62,184 nt of DNA, taken from Bacteroidaceae bacterium. Lineage in GTDB: Bacteria; Bacteroidota; Bacteroidia; Bacteroidales; Bacteroidaceae. The translations under genes were made by a program, and so were the position numbers. Shown piece after piece: positions 50,435-59,687 of this stretch; the stretch's first letter is position 1; every line of letters starts with the position of its first letter. Location: assembly GCA_017559845.1 (NCBI GenBank), contig JAFYQQ010000013.1, positions 1 through 62,184 on the forward strand. The letters are read 5' to 3'. The notes beneath the pieces were generated by a model, which made no database searches, was not told where the DNA came from, and saw only the letters and a list, made by a program, of their open reading frames with translations.

Positions 50435-51535
50435 ATGTATATTACTGACAATCGTATTGTGCTTACCCTTGATGCAGGAGGCACAAATTTCGTTTTCTCT
50501 GCCATGCAGGGATACAAAGAAATTGCACAACCCATCAGACTTGATGCTGTATCGGACAGCATTCAGGGATGTCTGGATGTATTGGAACACGGATTTAACC
50601 TGGTTAAGGAACAGCTTGCCGACGAACCGGTGGCCATCAGTTTTGCCTTCCCAGGCCCGGCCGACTATGAGCGCGGAATCATTGGCGACCTCGGCAACTT
50701 CCCTGCATTCCGGGGCGGTGTGGCAATGGGACCCTATTTGCAGGAGAAGTTCGGCATCCCCGTATATATAAACAATGACGGCAACCTGTTTGCCTATGGC
50801 GAGGCTCTGGCCGGTTTCCTGCCCGAGGTGAACCAAACCTTGCGGCTGAACGGAGTTACGCGCCAGTACCGCAATTTGTTGGGCATTACGCTGGGCACCG
50901 GATTCGGCGGCGGAGTGGTACTCGACGGCGTGCTGCTGCGTGGAGACAACGGTTGCGGTGGTGATGTCTGGTGTATGCGCAACGCACGCTATCCTCAGAT
51001 GATTGCCGAAGAGGGCGTGAGCATCCGAGCCGTGCGCCGAGTGTATCAGGAAGAAAGCGGACAGGATGTGGAAGGATTGACTCCCTTTGACATTTATCAG
51101 ATTGCCGAGGGCAAGCGCGAAGGAGATCCACAGGCAGCCAAGGAGGCGTTCCGTCAGCTGGGAGAAGTGGCAGGTGAGGCTATGGCCAATGCCCTGAATA
51201 TCGTGGACGGAGTGGCTGTAATAGGCGGAGGTCTGGCCGGAGCGGGAAAATATATCCTGCCCGGAGTGGTTGCCGCATTGAAGGGAACGGCCGGCACGTT
51301 TGGCGGCAATTCTTTCCCCATACTGCAAATGGACGTATTCAACTGGGAGGATGAGGCTGACCGGGAAAAGTTCGTTGCCTTGGGCATGGGAAGCGTGAAG
51401 GTTCCCCGCTCCGACCGCGAAATCCCCTACCTGAACCGCCGTTCCATTTGTGTGGGCCTTTCTAAGAATGGGGCCAGCACCAGCATTATGTATGGAGCCT
51501 ATGCCTATGCGTTGCGCCAGTTGGACAAACTATAG
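50435..51535 (+). CDS. ROK family sugar kinase, probably hexokinase/mannokinase
   Basis: 366 aa. ATP-binding LDAGGTNF (Asp13 onward) at the N terminus, the ROK block INNDGNLFAYGEALAGF with the catalytic Asp, and LLGITLGTGFGGGVVLDG. The usual zinc motif CxCGxxGC is not intact; a Cys-rich GCGGDVWCMRN stands in its place. Because it follows GH92 and ManA (14 nt after ManA), mannose is the most likely substrate. Followed by a strong terminator. Confidence 0.88.
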   Translation: MYITDNRIVLTLDAGGTNFVFSAMQGYKEIAQPIRLDAVSDSIQGCLDVLEHGFNLVKEQLADEPVAISFAFPGPADYERGIIGDLGNFPAFRGGVAMGPYLQEKFGIPVYINNDGNLFAYGEALAGFLPEVNQTLRLNGVTRQYRNLLGITLGTGFGGGVVLDGVLLRGDNGCGGDVWCMRNARYPQMIAEEGVSIRAVRRVYQEESGQDVEGLTPFDIYQIAEGKREGDPQAAKEAFRQLGEVAGEAMANALNIVDGVAVIGGGLAGAGKYILPGVVAALKGTAGTFGGNSFPILQMDVFNWEDEADREKFVALGMGSVKVPRSDREIPYLNRRSICVGLSKNGASTSIMYGAYAYALRQLDKL

Positions 51536-51589
51536 GCTTTAAAGATCCTGTTTGCGCTTTAGCAGACGAAAGAAGTATTTGAAAACAAA

Positions 51590-51622
51590 AAGACGGACGA
51601 CACCATTGCGTGCCGTCCGTCC
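51590..51622. terminator. Terminator after the ROK gene
   Basis: GACGGACG / CGTCCGTC stem extended by CAC/GTG; preceded by AAAAA and followed by CTCGTTTATTG. Convergent with the DUF6261 gene 2. Confidence 0.8.
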
Positions 51623-51651
51623 TCGTTTATTGTATCTTCTGATTTGCAGAT

Positions 51652-51733
51652 TTAGTCAACCTTTCTCAGGAAGATCATTCCGGTGGTATTGTTGCCGTTG
51701 GGGGCATAGCCTTCGAGTTCGATGTGGAAGGAA
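51652..51733 (-). other. Out-of-frame tail behind DUF6261 gene 2
   Basis: In the frame that differs by one base from DUF6261 gene 2, the sequence continues past the gene's stop as WQDNSFHIELEGYAPNGNNT and on to FLRKVD, then a stop. It reads like real protein. Loss of one base in the six-G run at 51788-51793 would join it to the gene. Confidence 0.4.
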
Positions 51734-52624
51734 TTATCCTGCCAGTTCGCCGTTTTCGTCGTAATAGTCGTCACCGCCGCCGGTGTCGGGGGGTGTGGGG
51801 GTATCATTGCCGCCGCCGGTGTTGTCGTTGCCGCCGGTGTCGGGCGTTTCGGGGTCGGCGGGCGTGTCGGTTGGGGTGTCACCCTCGGTCTCGGGCTGCG
51901 AGGGAGTGGTGGACGAGGGCTTCTGGTTCAGGACCTCTGTCTTGTACTCGTTGATGAGGGTGTTCATGTAGTCGATGAAGTTGGCATAGTCGGCCTCGCC
52001 TTCCACCATGGCCAGGGCGTTCACCATGGCGATAAACGTGCGGTAAGCCGCATCGGTGGCCGCGCGGGCGGTCTCGAGTGCCTTCTTCTCCTTGAGCATG
52101 CGCTCCTCGGTGCGGTTTTCGCGAATGGCGATGTACTGGTCATTGGCGGCCTTCATCACCTGCACCACCTCCTCGAGATGCAGCGTCTGCACGTGGGCGG
52201 CGCACTTGCCCTCAAGGTCGGCAATGAAGTTGGAGAGCAGACCCGACTCCTGGTCACGCTGTACGTCAACGTTGATGCGGTAATCGGTAATGAGCTGACC
52301 TGCTGCCTTGGCTGCCTTCTGGATTTCGGCATCGGGCACCTTGGCGTATCCGCCCACAATCTGCTTGAAGCCCCTGTAGGCATTGTCTCGGTTCTCGTCC
52401 AGCATGTTGAGCGTGTCGGTGAACTCGCTCTTCTGGCTGATTTTGAACTTTTCCTCTTCCACGAGGAAGGCGGCCTCATACTGGGTCAGCAGGGGAGCGA
52501 GCTGCGGCTTCGAACTGATTACGGGGTCGTTCTTGGCACGCTTCAGGACGCTTTGGTTGTAGCTGTAATGAGCGCCAATGGTCATGTTCTCGGCATAAAC
52601 GTTATTGGTTTGTTTCATAAGCAT
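51734..52624 (-). CDS. DUF6261 family protein 2, with low-complexity tail
   Basis: 296 aa from ATG 52624 (ATG 52618 possible). Helical N-terminal 225 residues share with DUF6261 protein 1 the block AHVQTLHLEEVVQVMK and the spacing of helices around it. The last 70 residues are Pro/Thr/Gly/Asp-rich (PSQPETEGDTPTDTPADPET, then GGNDNTGGGNDTPTP), which protein 1 lacks. No signal peptide. A tract of six G at 51788-51793 in the tail makes this end open to slippage. The 5' region carries a candidate promoter and the 42-bp palindrome array. Function unknown. Confidence 0.8.
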   Translation of the reverse strand: MLMKQTNNVYAENMTIGAHYSYNQSVLKRAKNDPVISSKPQLAPLLTQYEAAFLVEEEKFKISQKSEFTDTLNMLDENRDNAYRGFKQIVGGYAKVPDAEIQKAAKAAGQLITDYRINVDVQRDQESGLLSNFIADLEGKCAAHVQTLHLEEVVQVMKAANDQYIAIRENRTEERMLKEKKALETARAATDAAYRTFIAMVNALAMVEGEADYANFIDYMNTLINEYKTEVLNQKPSSTTPSQPETEGDTPTDTPADPETPDTGGNDNTGGGNDTPTPPDTGGGDDYYDENGELAG

Positions 52625-52680
52625 TAATTTTTTTAGTGGTTAGAAAAAGTTTGATTGTCGCATTGGAGACTTCCCCAAGG

Positions 52681-52688
52681 CAAAAATA
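52681..52688 (-). promoter_or_regulatory. -7 box of DUF6261 gene 2
   Basis: TATTTTTG on the minus strand, about 57 nt upstream of the ATG; 75 bp separates it from the edge of the palindrome array. Confidence 0.5.
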
Positions 52689-52762
52689 TGTTTTTTTCTT
52701 GAGAATGCCATGCGTTATCCCGATTTTATGATGAAAAAAGTTTTTTATGTAAGGTCTGGAGT

Positions 52763-53150
52763 GAGATTATAGGCGAAAAACCTTTTTTTAGGTAGGTCTC
52801 GCGCCGGGAGAAGCTTCCAAAATCTTTTGGGAGCATGATCTGGCGCCGGACCTTGCAAAAAAAACGTTTTGGAAGCATGAACTGGCGCGAGACCTTGCAA
52901 AAAAAACGTTTTGGAAGGTGGAACTCATGCGAGACCTTGCAAGAAAAACGTTTTGGAAGCATGATCCGGCGCGAGACTATAGGAAAAAAAACTTTTGGAA
53001 GCTTCTCCCGGCGCGAGACCTTGCAAGAAAAAGGTTTTGGGAGGTAGATCTCGTGCGAGACCTTGCAAGAAAAACGTTTTGGAAGCATGGTCCGGCGCGA
53101 GACCTTGTAAGAAAAACTTTTCGGAAGGTAGATCTCGTGCGAGACCTTGC
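52763..53150. repeat. 42-bp phased palindrome array upstream of DUF6261 gene 2
   Basis: GAGACC-type starts fall at 52763, 52805, 52847, 52889, 52931, 52973, 53015, 53057, 53099 and 53141, every one exactly 42 bp apart. Typical unit: GAGACCTTGC, A-rich run, AAAACGTTTT, GGAAGCATGATC, CGGCGC. Best palindromes are TCTCGTGCGAGA (centre 53054.5) and AAAACGTTTT (centre 53075.5), 21 bp apart. Several frames on both strands stay open because 42 is a multiple of three. Confidence 0.95.
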
Positions 53151-53363
53151 CCGTTACATCCGTTTCCCGAATATTCCCGAATCGGGTAAAAGCATCGCCG
53201 GCGTCCGTAGATTACGGGCGATTATAAATCACCCGTGATGAACATAAAAAATGTTAAAAGGTGTGGCGGTGGGGCAATATCCTCCCGCCTGGCCCCGTTC
53301 TTGCATTGGTGGCCGGCGCTGCCGGAGAGATGTTTAACCGTAAAATAAAATAAAGAAGAAAAT

Positions 53364-54119
53364 ATGGAGTCGTTGAAAACGTATGTCAGGAAGTTTATGG
53401 CGCTGCTAGGCAGGCTGGGACGGTATATCTCGTATGTGTGGTTTCTTATTCCTGTGGGGTACTATTATGGCGTGAAGGGGACTTTCAAGTACATGCAGAC
53501 CTCGCCCGAAAAGACGGATTTCTATCTGGGCATCGACATGTTGATGCTTTTGCTTCACATCGTGGCCATTCTTTTCCTGCTGCATCGGCGCAGCATGGTA
53601 CAGTTCAGCCTGGCAGTCGTTGTGGGGTTCTTCATGTTTGCGGTCGCGGTTCTTGGCGGCATGATGCTGGAATCTGCCCCCACGGATTTTGCCCGCAAGC
53701 ATCCCATCCCCGAGGGCTTGGCCTATCATCTGCCCCTGCCCGAGCATGCCGACATGGAGGCCAAGGTCAATCCGGCCGATTCCACCACTTACCTGCAGAT
53801 AAGGAACGGCCTTCAGGGCGGCATCTACGAATTTTCCTTCTTCTATCCCCAACTGCCCGAGGGAGTGATTCATCTGCAATGCTATGAGGCCGGGACGGGA
53901 CTGTCCTTGTCTGCCCGCGAGATAAAGAAGAAGACGCGTCACCAAGTGGGGAAGACGGACAATTTTACCTGCCTAATCCGCAACAAGGAGTTTACCATCT
54001 ACGAGGGCGACTGGGGCGACTGCTATGCCGCCCGGGTGGAAGTGTGGTTCGAGGACAAGAAGGGCACGAAGCGCAAGCTGACGGAAAAGACCTACGGCGT
54101 GCAGGGCTGGATGAAGTAG
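53364..54119 (+). CDS. Membrane protein of unknown function
   Basis: 251 aa. Three hydrophobic segments in the first 105 residues (YISYVWFLIPVGYYYG, MLMLLLHIVAILFLL, FSLAVVVGFFMFAVAVLGG), then a soluble C-terminal part of about 145 residues that is beta-rich (GGIYEFSFFYPQLPEGVIHL, FTIYEGDWGDCYAARVEVWF). No family recognised. No promoter of the usual form was found in front of it. Confidence 0.6.
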   Translation: MESLKTYVRKFMALLGRLGRYISYVWFLIPVGYYYGVKGTFKYMQTSPEKTDFYLGIDMLMLLLHIVAILFLLHRRSMVQFSLAVVVGFFMFAVAVLGGMMLESAPTDFARKHPIPEGLAYHLPLPEHADMEAKVNPADSTTYLQIRNGLQGGIYEFSFFYPQLPEGVIHLQCYEAGTGLSLSAREIKKKTRHQVGKTDNFTCLIRNKEFTIYEGDWGDCYAARVEVWFEDKKGTKRKLTEKTYGVQGWMK

Positions 54120-54124
54120 GCGGT

Positions 54125-54169
54125 AAAGTCCTTAAGGTCTTTAAAGTCTCTAAAGTCCTTAAAGACCTT
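54125..54169. repeat. 9-bp tandem repeat (AAAGTCCTT)
   Basis: Five units of AAAGTCCTT or close variants at 54125, 54134, 54143, 54152 and 54161. Same period as the CTAG arrays but a different core. Confidence 0.8.
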
Positions 54170-54176
54170 TTTTAAA

Positions 54177-54213
54177 ATAAAGGCTGCTCCCATAACGGGG
54201 GCAGCCTTTACGC
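54177..54213. terminator. Terminator between convergent genes
   Basis: Stem AAAGGCTGC / GCAGCCTTT (longer with mismatches) between the membrane protein gene and mutB; flanked by A-run and T-rich sequence on the two sides. Confidence 0.8.
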
Positions 54214-54239
54214 TTATAGAGTTTGTCGTGCGGGAAGGA

Positions 54240-56405
54240 TTATTCTTCCAGCAGGATGTTCATGATTTCGCATGCAGCCTTGGCCACGCTGGTACCGGGG
54301 CCGAATACGGCGGCAACACCTGCCTGATAGAGGAACTCGTAGTCCTGTGCGGGGATTACACCACCGGCGATAACCATGATGTCCTCGCGGCCCAACTTCT
54401 TCAGCTCTTCGATGAGCTGGGGGATGAGGGTCTTGTGGCCGGCAGCCAGAGAGCTGGCGCCCACTACGTTTACGTCGTTCTCTACGGCCTGGCGTGCAGC
54501 CTCTTCGGGAGTCTGGAACAAGGGTCCCATATCCACGTCGAATCCGCAGTCGGCATATCCTGTTGCTACCACCTTGGCGCCGCGGTCGTGACCGTCCTGG
54601 CCCATCTTGGCCACCATGATACGGGGACGGCGGCCTTCCTTCTTGGCAAATTCCTCGGTGAGCTGGCAGGCCTTCTCAAGGTCTGCATCGTTCTTGCTTT
54701 CTGAACTGTACACTCCTGAAATGGTTCTGATTACTGCTTTGTAACGGCCAACGATTTCTTCGCAGGCGTCGCTGATTTCTCCCAAAGTGGCACGGTGTCC
54801 GGCAGCGATTACGGCCAGGTCGAGCAGGTTCTTCTCGCTCTTCTTGCCCTCGCTGAACTCGCGTACACAGGCGGTGATGGCTTCAAGGTCGGCCTTAACC
54901 TGAGCCTCGTCACGGTTGGCCTTGAGTTCCTTGAGTGCCTCTTCCTGCTGCAGGCGAACGGCTGTGTTGTCAATCTCCAGGATGTCGATGGGATCCTCGT
55001 GCTCAAGACGGTACTTGTTGGTTCCCACGATGGTCTGAACGCCAGAGTCGATGCGGGCCTGGGTGCGTGCTGCAGCCTCTTCGATACGCATCTTGGGCAG
55101 ACCGGTCTCGATGGCCTTGGCCATACCGCCAAGCTTCTCGATTTCCTGGATGTGCTCCCATGCCTTGTGGTACAGCTCCTGAGTGAGCTTCTCCACATAG
55201 TAAGAACCGGCCCATGGGTCAATGTGCTTGCACACCTGGGTTTCGTTCTGGATATAAATCTGGGTGTTACGTGCGATACGTGCGCTGAAGTCGGTGGGCA
55301 GTGCGATGGCCTCGTCCAGTGCGTTGGTGTGCAGTGACTGGGTGTGTCCCAATACGGCGGCCATGGCCTCGATACAGGTACGGCCCACGTTGTTGAAGGG
55401 ATCCTGCTCGGTGAGTGACCAACCTGAAGTCTGTGAGTGGGTACGCAATGCCATTGACTTGGGGTTCTTGGCACCGAAGCTCTTCACGATCTTGGCCCAC
55501 AGAAGACGGCCTGCGCGCATCTTGGCGATTTCCATGAAGTGGTTCATACCGATGGCCCAGAAGAAGCTCAGGCGGGGTGCGAAGGCGTCCACGTCGATAC
55601 CGGCGTTGATACCGGCACGCAGATAGTCCATACCGTCGGCCAGGGTGTATGCCAGCTCGATGTCGGCAGTGGCACCGGCTTCCTGCATGTGGTAACCAGA
55701 GATGGAGATGCTGTTGAACTTGGGCATCTTCTGGCTGGTGTACTCAAAGATATCGGCGATGATCTTCATTGAGAATGCAGGGGGATAGATATAGGTGTTG
55801 CGCACCATGAACTCCTTGAGGATGTCGTTCTGGATGGTTCCGGCCATTTCTTCCAGCTTGGCGCCCTGCTCCAGACCGGCATTGATGTAGAATGCCAATA
55901 CGGGCAATACGCCGCCGTTCATGGTCATTGAAACGGACATCTTGTTCAAGGGGATTCCGGCGAAGAGGGTCTTCATGTTCTCCAGTGAGCAGATGCTTAC
56001 ACCGGCCTTACCCACGTCGCCCACAACGCGCTGGTTGTCGGGGTCGTATCCGCGGTGGGTGGGAAGGTCGAACGCAACGGACAGACCCTTCTGTCCAGAA
56101 GCCAGGTTACGACGGTAGAATGCGTTGCTCTCCTCGGCGGTAGAGAATCCGGCATACTGACGGATGGTCCACGGACGGAAGGGGTACATCATGCTGTAAG
56201 GGCCACGCAGGAAGGGAGGGATACCGGCGGCAAAGTCCAGGTGCTCCATGCCTTCAAGGTCTTCCTTTGTATAAACGGGTTGGATGTCAATCTGCTCAGG
56301 AGTCTTCCAGTTGGCAGTGATACCATTCTCCTTTTGCCACTGCTGGCCGTTCTTTGCCTCGATTCCGGCAAAGATGTCTATGTTGTTGAATTGTTTACGT
56401 GCCAT
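54240..56405 (-). CDS. mutB: Methylmalonyl-CoA mutase large subunit
   Basis: 721 aa. Catalyses the adenosylcobalamin-dependent rearrangement between succinyl-CoA and methylmalonyl-CoA, a step of propionate formation in Bacteroidales. The catalytic barrel has [35 protein letters not shown] and the substrate-binding [15 protein letters not shown]. The C-terminal cobalamin domain has the base-off motif DGHDRGAKV with His606 as the cobalt ligand, then [14 protein letters not shown] and [12 protein letters not shown]. It follows mutA by 5 nt. Confidence 0.97.
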   Translation of the reverse strand: MARKQFNNIDIFAGIEAKNGQQWQKENGITANWKTPEQIDIQPVYTKEDLEGMEHLDFAAGIPPFLRGPYSMMYPFRPWTIRQYAGFSTAEESNAFYRRNLASGQKGLSVAFDLPTHRGYDPDNQRVVGDVGKAGVSICSLENMKTLFAGIPLNKMSVSMTMNGGVLPVLAFYINAGLEQGAKLEEMAGTIQNDILKEFMVRNTYIYPPAFSMKIIADIFEYTSQKMPKFNSISISGYHMQEAGATADIELAYTLADGMDYLRAGINAGIDVDAFAPRLSFFWAIGMNHFMEIAKMRAGRLLWAKIVKSFGAKNPKSMALRTHSQTSGWSLTEQDPFNNVGRTCIEAMAAVLGHTQSLHTNALDEAIALPTDFSARIARNTQIYIQNETQVCKHIDPWAGSYYVEKLTQELYHKAWEHIQEIEKLGGMAKAIETGLPKMRIEEAAARTQARIDSGVQTIVGTNKYRLEHEDPIDILEIDNTAVRLQQEEALKELKANRDEAQVKADLEAITACVREFSEGKKSEKNLLDLAVIAAGHRATLGEISDACEEIVGRYKAVIRTISGVYSSESKNDADLEKACQLTEEFAKKEGRRPRIMVAKMGQDGHDRGAKVVATGYADCGFDVDMGPLFQTPEEAARQAVENDVNVVGASSLAAGHKTLIPQLIEELKKLGREDIMVIAGGVIPAQDYEFLYQAGVAAVFGPGTSVAKAACEIMNILLEE

Positions 56406-56410
56406 AATTC

Positions 56411-58267
56411 TTAGATTCCCAATTTAGCGTTATACTCTTTCAATGTCTTCAGCTGGTCTACGCGGACGTGGATGAAGTTCTCGATTCCGGCAGCCTTGAG
56501 GTCTTCTGCACAGGCAGGTGCTCCGGCAACGACGAACATGGCGCGTCCGTTCAGATAGTTGTAAGCGGGGATTGCGTATTCTGCATACTCGTCATCGCTT
56601 GAACAGATGACAACGATGTCGGCACCGGCCTCGAGAGCCTTGTCCACACCTTCCTCAACTGTGGCGAATCCCAGGTTGTCCACAACCTTGTATCCGGCAG
56701 CGGCCAGGAAGTTGCAGCTGAACTGGGCGCGGGCCTGACGCATGGCCAGGTTACCGATGGTGAGCATGAAGGCAACGGGTACCTTCTCGGCCTTCTCGGT
56801 GGTAAGGCGCAATGCCTCGAATTCGCTTGACAGGCGTGCGGGCTTCAGGGCGGGAATCTCTGTTTCTGCGTTTTCCGCGCAGCAAGCCTTGCAGCAGCAT
56901 GCAACGGGTTCCTTGCCTTCGCTGGTCTCGGTGAAGTTGGGGAACTGGTTTGTACCCAGAAGGAATTCCTTGCGCTTGCCGGCGTCTGCATGACGGGTGG
57001 CGTTGGTGGCGTTGATGGTGTTCTGTACGCTTCCGGCCTTGGCTGCTGCCAAGAAACCACCTTCTTCCTCAACACCGAGGAAAAGCTTCCATGCCTGCTC
57101 TGCCAAAGAAGTGGTGAGCTGCTCGATGAAGTAAGAACCACCGGCAACGTCAACCATGCGGTCGAAGTGGCACTCGTCCTTCAACAGCAACTGCTGGTTG
57201 CGGGCGATGCGCTCTGCAAATTCGGTGGGAGTCTCGTAGGGAGCGTCAAAGGGAACAACAACGATGCTGTCCACGCCTCCGAGAGCGGCACTCATGGCCT
57301 CGGTCTGGGTGCGGAGCATGTTCACGTAGCTGTCAAACAATGTCTGGTTGTATGTGGTGGTGATGGCACAGATGTGCATCTTGGCGCTTTCCTTGCATGC
57401 GGTGTACTGGCTTACAATCTGAGCCCACAACATGCGAGCTGCACGAATCTTGGCGATTTCCATGAAGTAAACGCCGTTGATGCCCAGGTTGAACTTGATG
57501 TTCTGGGCGGCAACTTCGGGAGCCACACCGGCCTCGGTGAGCTGTGCCATGTATTCGTTACCCCAAGACAATGCGTAACCCAGATCCTGGTAGCTGTATG
57601 CTCCGGCGTTGGTCAGTGTATAGGCATTGACTGCGATGGCGCGGAACTTGGGATAGCCGGCAAGAACCTCGATCAGTTCCTTGGCATAGGCCAACTTGTC
57701 GGTGGTGTCCTTACCCTTGGCAATCATCTTTCCGATGGGGTCAAAGCTGATGCTGCCTTCAATCTTGGCGGCATCGTAACCCTTCTCCTGGAAGTAAGCC
57801 ACCAGAATCTTTGCCAACTCAACGCAGTGGCATTGGCATGTCTGGAAGTTCAGTTCCACGCACTCGGGAAGAATTCCGTTCAGCAGGGTGGCGATGTACT
57901 CGGCGTTAACGTCCTGTGAAGGAATTGAGAAACCGATACTGTTGACACCCTTGTTCAGGATGTCCAATGCCTTCTCGTTAGCCGCCTTGGCGCATTCGCA
58001 CTTGATGTCCTGGCGAACATACCATTCGTTATCCGCAGCCTTGTTTCCGCGAATATAGGGGAATTCGCCGGGCAAAGCGTTAACTGTGGCTAATTGTTCC
58101 ACGTCCTCCTTGCGGTAGAACGGTTCCATGGAGAACCCTTCGTTTGTTCTCCAGATCATTTTTTTCTGATAGTCTGCACCTTTGAGGTCTACCTCAATCT
58201 TCTCGCGCCATTCCTGTGCGCTGGGAGCAGTGAAATCAGAAAAAAGTCTTTCTTTGTTATCTGCCAT
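56411..58267 (-). CDS. mutA: Methylmalonyl-CoA mutase small subunit
   Basis: 618 aa. Non-catalytic partner of MutB. The barrel part matches the large subunit in layout ([20 protein letters not shown]), and the C-terminal cobalamin-like domain ([40 protein letters not shown]) lacks the DxHxxG cobalt-ligand motif, as expected for the small chain. A Cys-rich stretch ([13 protein letters not shown], near 460) sits in the linker and is not a usual feature I know of. Promoter box TAATTTTG at 58316-58309. Confidence 0.95.
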   Translation of the reverse strand: MADNKERLFSDFTAPSAQEWREKIEVDLKGADYQKKMIWRTNEGFSMEPFYRKEDVEQLATVNALPGEFPYIRGNKAADNEWYVRQDIKCECAKAANEKALDILNKGVNSIGFSIPSQDVNAEYIATLLNGILPECVELNFQTCQCHCVELAKILVAYFQEKGYDAAKIEGSISFDPIGKMIAKGKDTTDKLAYAKELIEVLAGYPKFRAIAVNAYTLTNAGAYSYQDLGYALSWGNEYMAQLTEAGVAPEVAAQNIKFNLGINGVYFMEIAKIRAARMLWAQIVSQYTACKESAKMHICAITTTYNQTLFDSYVNMLRTQTEAMSAALGGVDSIVVVPFDAPYETPTEFAERIARNQQLLLKDECHFDRMVDVAGGSYFIEQLTTSLAEQAWKLFLGVEEEGGFLAAAKAGSVQNTINATNATRHADAGKRKEFLLGTNQFPNFTETSEGKEPVACCCKACCAENAETEIPALKPARLSSEFEALRLTTEKAEKVPVAFMLTIGNLAMRQARAQFSCNFLAAAGYKVVDNLGFATVEEGVDKALEAGADIVVICSSDDEYAEYAIPAYNYLNGRAMFVVAGAPACAEDLKAAGIENFIHVRVDQLKTLKEYNAKLGI

Positions 58268-58308
58268 TTCTTAGTTAATTAAATAATGTATTACATGAAT
58301 AAGTGGGG

Positions 58309-58316
58309 CAAAATTA
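58309..58316 (-). promoter_or_regulatory. -7 box of the mutA-mutB operon
   Basis: TAATTTTG on the minus strand, about 42 nt before the mutA ATG. Confidence 0.6.
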
Positions 58317-58422
58317 AATAAAAATCCCGTGATGGCAAAAGAAACGGATGAAAATCGGGGGGAGATTGCCTGCTAAAGTCTGTTTTTTCAGTTTAGGGGG
58401 TACTCAAATAAGATATTTTAGG

Positions 58423-58430
58423 TACCTTTG
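58423..58430 (+). promoter_or_regulatory. -7 box of the aminotransferase gene
   Basis: TACCTTTG, about 55 nt upstream of the ATG at 58486. Its position rules out the longer reading frame that opens at 58348. Confidence 0.7.
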
Positions 58431-58485
58431 CAGCGTTTTTCAAAGGTTGTTATGTAAATTGGAACAACGCATTGAAGCGGATAGT

Positions 58486-59655
58486 ATGAAAAAGTATGAT
58501 TTTGACACATTGGTGGACCGCAGAGGGTCGGGCAATGTGAAGCATGCCGCAATGCAGCAGACGTATGGCAGGGAAGACTTGATAGGTCTTTGGGTGGCCG
58601 ATATGGACTTCGAGACGCCGGACTTTATCGTCCAGGCTCTGAAGGAACGCTTGGAGCATCCCGTTTTGGGATACACCGTGGAACCGGAGGATTTCCGGCC
58701 GGCAATCGTGGATTGGATTTCATCGCATCATCAGTGGGCGGTGCAGCCGGAATGGCTGTCTTACATCCCCGGAATCGTAAAGGGAATTGGACTGGTGGTC
58801 AATTGTTTTCTGAATAAAGGGGACAAGATTATAATTCAGCCTCCTGTTTACCATCCCTTCCGCCTGATACCGGAAAACAACGGTTACGAAGTGGTATTCA
58901 ATCCTTTGATTGAACAGGAGGACGGCACTTACGCAATGGACTTCGAACAGTTGGAACGCATTTGTGACGCATCGTGCAAGTTGTTCATCCTGAGCAATCC
59001 ACATAATCCCGCAGGTTTGGTTTGGGACAAGGAAACTTTGCAGAAACTGGCTCGTTTCTGCCATGCCCACAACATTTTGGTAATAAGCGATGAGATTCAT
59101 TCGGATATGACACTTTACGGGCACAAGCATATACCCTTTGCCTCAGTCTGTCCCGAGGCTGCCGAGATAAGCATCACTTTTGGCGCTCCGTCCAAGACGT
59201 TTAACATTCCCGGAGTGGTGTCTTCCTATGCCGTGGTGCCCGACGCAGAATTGCGCGAGAAGTTCTTTGGCTGGCTTGAGGCAAGCGAACTGGCCGCTCC
59301 CGGCCTGTTCCCTCCCATCGCAACGATTGCAGCCTACAGGAATGGCGAGGAATGGCGTCGTCAGATGTTGGAGTATGTGCAAGGCAATGTGGATTATGTG
59401 GCCGATTTCTGTGCCGCTCATCTCAACGGCATCAAGGCGTTGCGTCCGCAGGCATCTTTCTTGGTGTGGTTGGATTGTAGAGGCTTGAAGCTCTCGCACA
59501 ATGAACTCGTAGACTTGTTTGTGAACAAGGCTCGTTTGGCACTGAATGACGGTGAAATGTTCGGACCTGGTGGACAGGGATTTATGCGCCTGAATGTGGC
59601 TCTTCCGCGACAGGTATTGGCAGAAGCCCTTGAACGCCTCAAGACGGTGTTGTAA
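58486..59655 (+). CDS. MalY/PatB-type PLP-dependent aminotransferase (cystathionine beta-lyase-like)
   Basis: 389 aa from ATG 58486, chosen because the promoter box lies at 58423-58430 and the family opening (MKKYDFDTLVDRRGSGNVKH) starts there. Fold-type I PLP enzyme: VADMDFETPDFI, GYTVEPEDFRPAIVDW, ILSNPHNPAGLVW, VISDEIHSDMTL with the PLP-binding Asp, and FGAPSKTFNIPG with the Schiff-base Lys. This subgroup cleaves cystathionine or related C-S bonds, giving pyruvate, ammonia and a thiol. Probably in an operon with the transporter gene 32 nt downstream. Confidence 0.92.
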   Translation: MKKYDFDTLVDRRGSGNVKHAAMQQTYGREDLIGLWVADMDFETPDFIVQALKERLEHPVLGYTVEPEDFRPAIVDWISSHHQWAVQPEWLSYIPGIVKGIGLVVNCFLNKGDKIIIQPPVYHPFRLIPENNGYEVVFNPLIEQEDGTYAMDFEQLERICDASCKLFILSNPHNPAGLVWDKETLQKLARFCHAHNILVISDEIHSDMTLYGHKHIPFASVCPEAAEISITFGAPSKTFNIPGVVSSYAVVPDAELREKFFGWLEASELAAPGLFPPIATIAAYRNGEEWRRQMLEYVQGNVDYVADFCAAHLNGIKALRPQASFLVWLDCRGLKLSHNELVDLFVNKARLALNDGEMFGPGGQGFMRLNVALPRQVLAEALERLKTVL

Positions 59656-59687
59656 AAGATTGTGATAATTAATAAATTATATTCATT

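Larger units (their letters stand above)
52625..53363. other. 739-bp gene-free stretch
   Basis: Contains the DUF6261 gene 2 promoter, the palindrome array, and 210 bp of sequence up to the membrane protein gene in which I see only short inverted repeats (CCCGAATATTCCCGAATCGGG cut as CCCGAAT/ATTCGGG) and no gene. Confidence 0.75.

Noticed and set aside
52726..53088. Minus-strand frame of 14-residue repeats (MLPKRFFCKVSR type) as a real repeat protein
   Set aside because: Three or more frames on both strands are open across the same array because 42 bp is a multiple of three; there is no promoter, no start context and no sign that one frame is favoured.
33000..53150. CRISPR arrays
   Set aside because: The repeats are contiguous with no unique spacers, and no cas genes are present in the window.
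56990..57919. 309-residue plus-strand frame opposite mutA
   Set aside because: Shadow of mutA; the peptide is rich in Gly, Val and Leu from the codon pattern of the opposite strand and has no domain features.
58348..58485. Upstream extension of the aminotransferase frame
   Set aside because: The promoter box at 58423-58430 lies within it, so it cannot be transcribed as a whole from that promoter.
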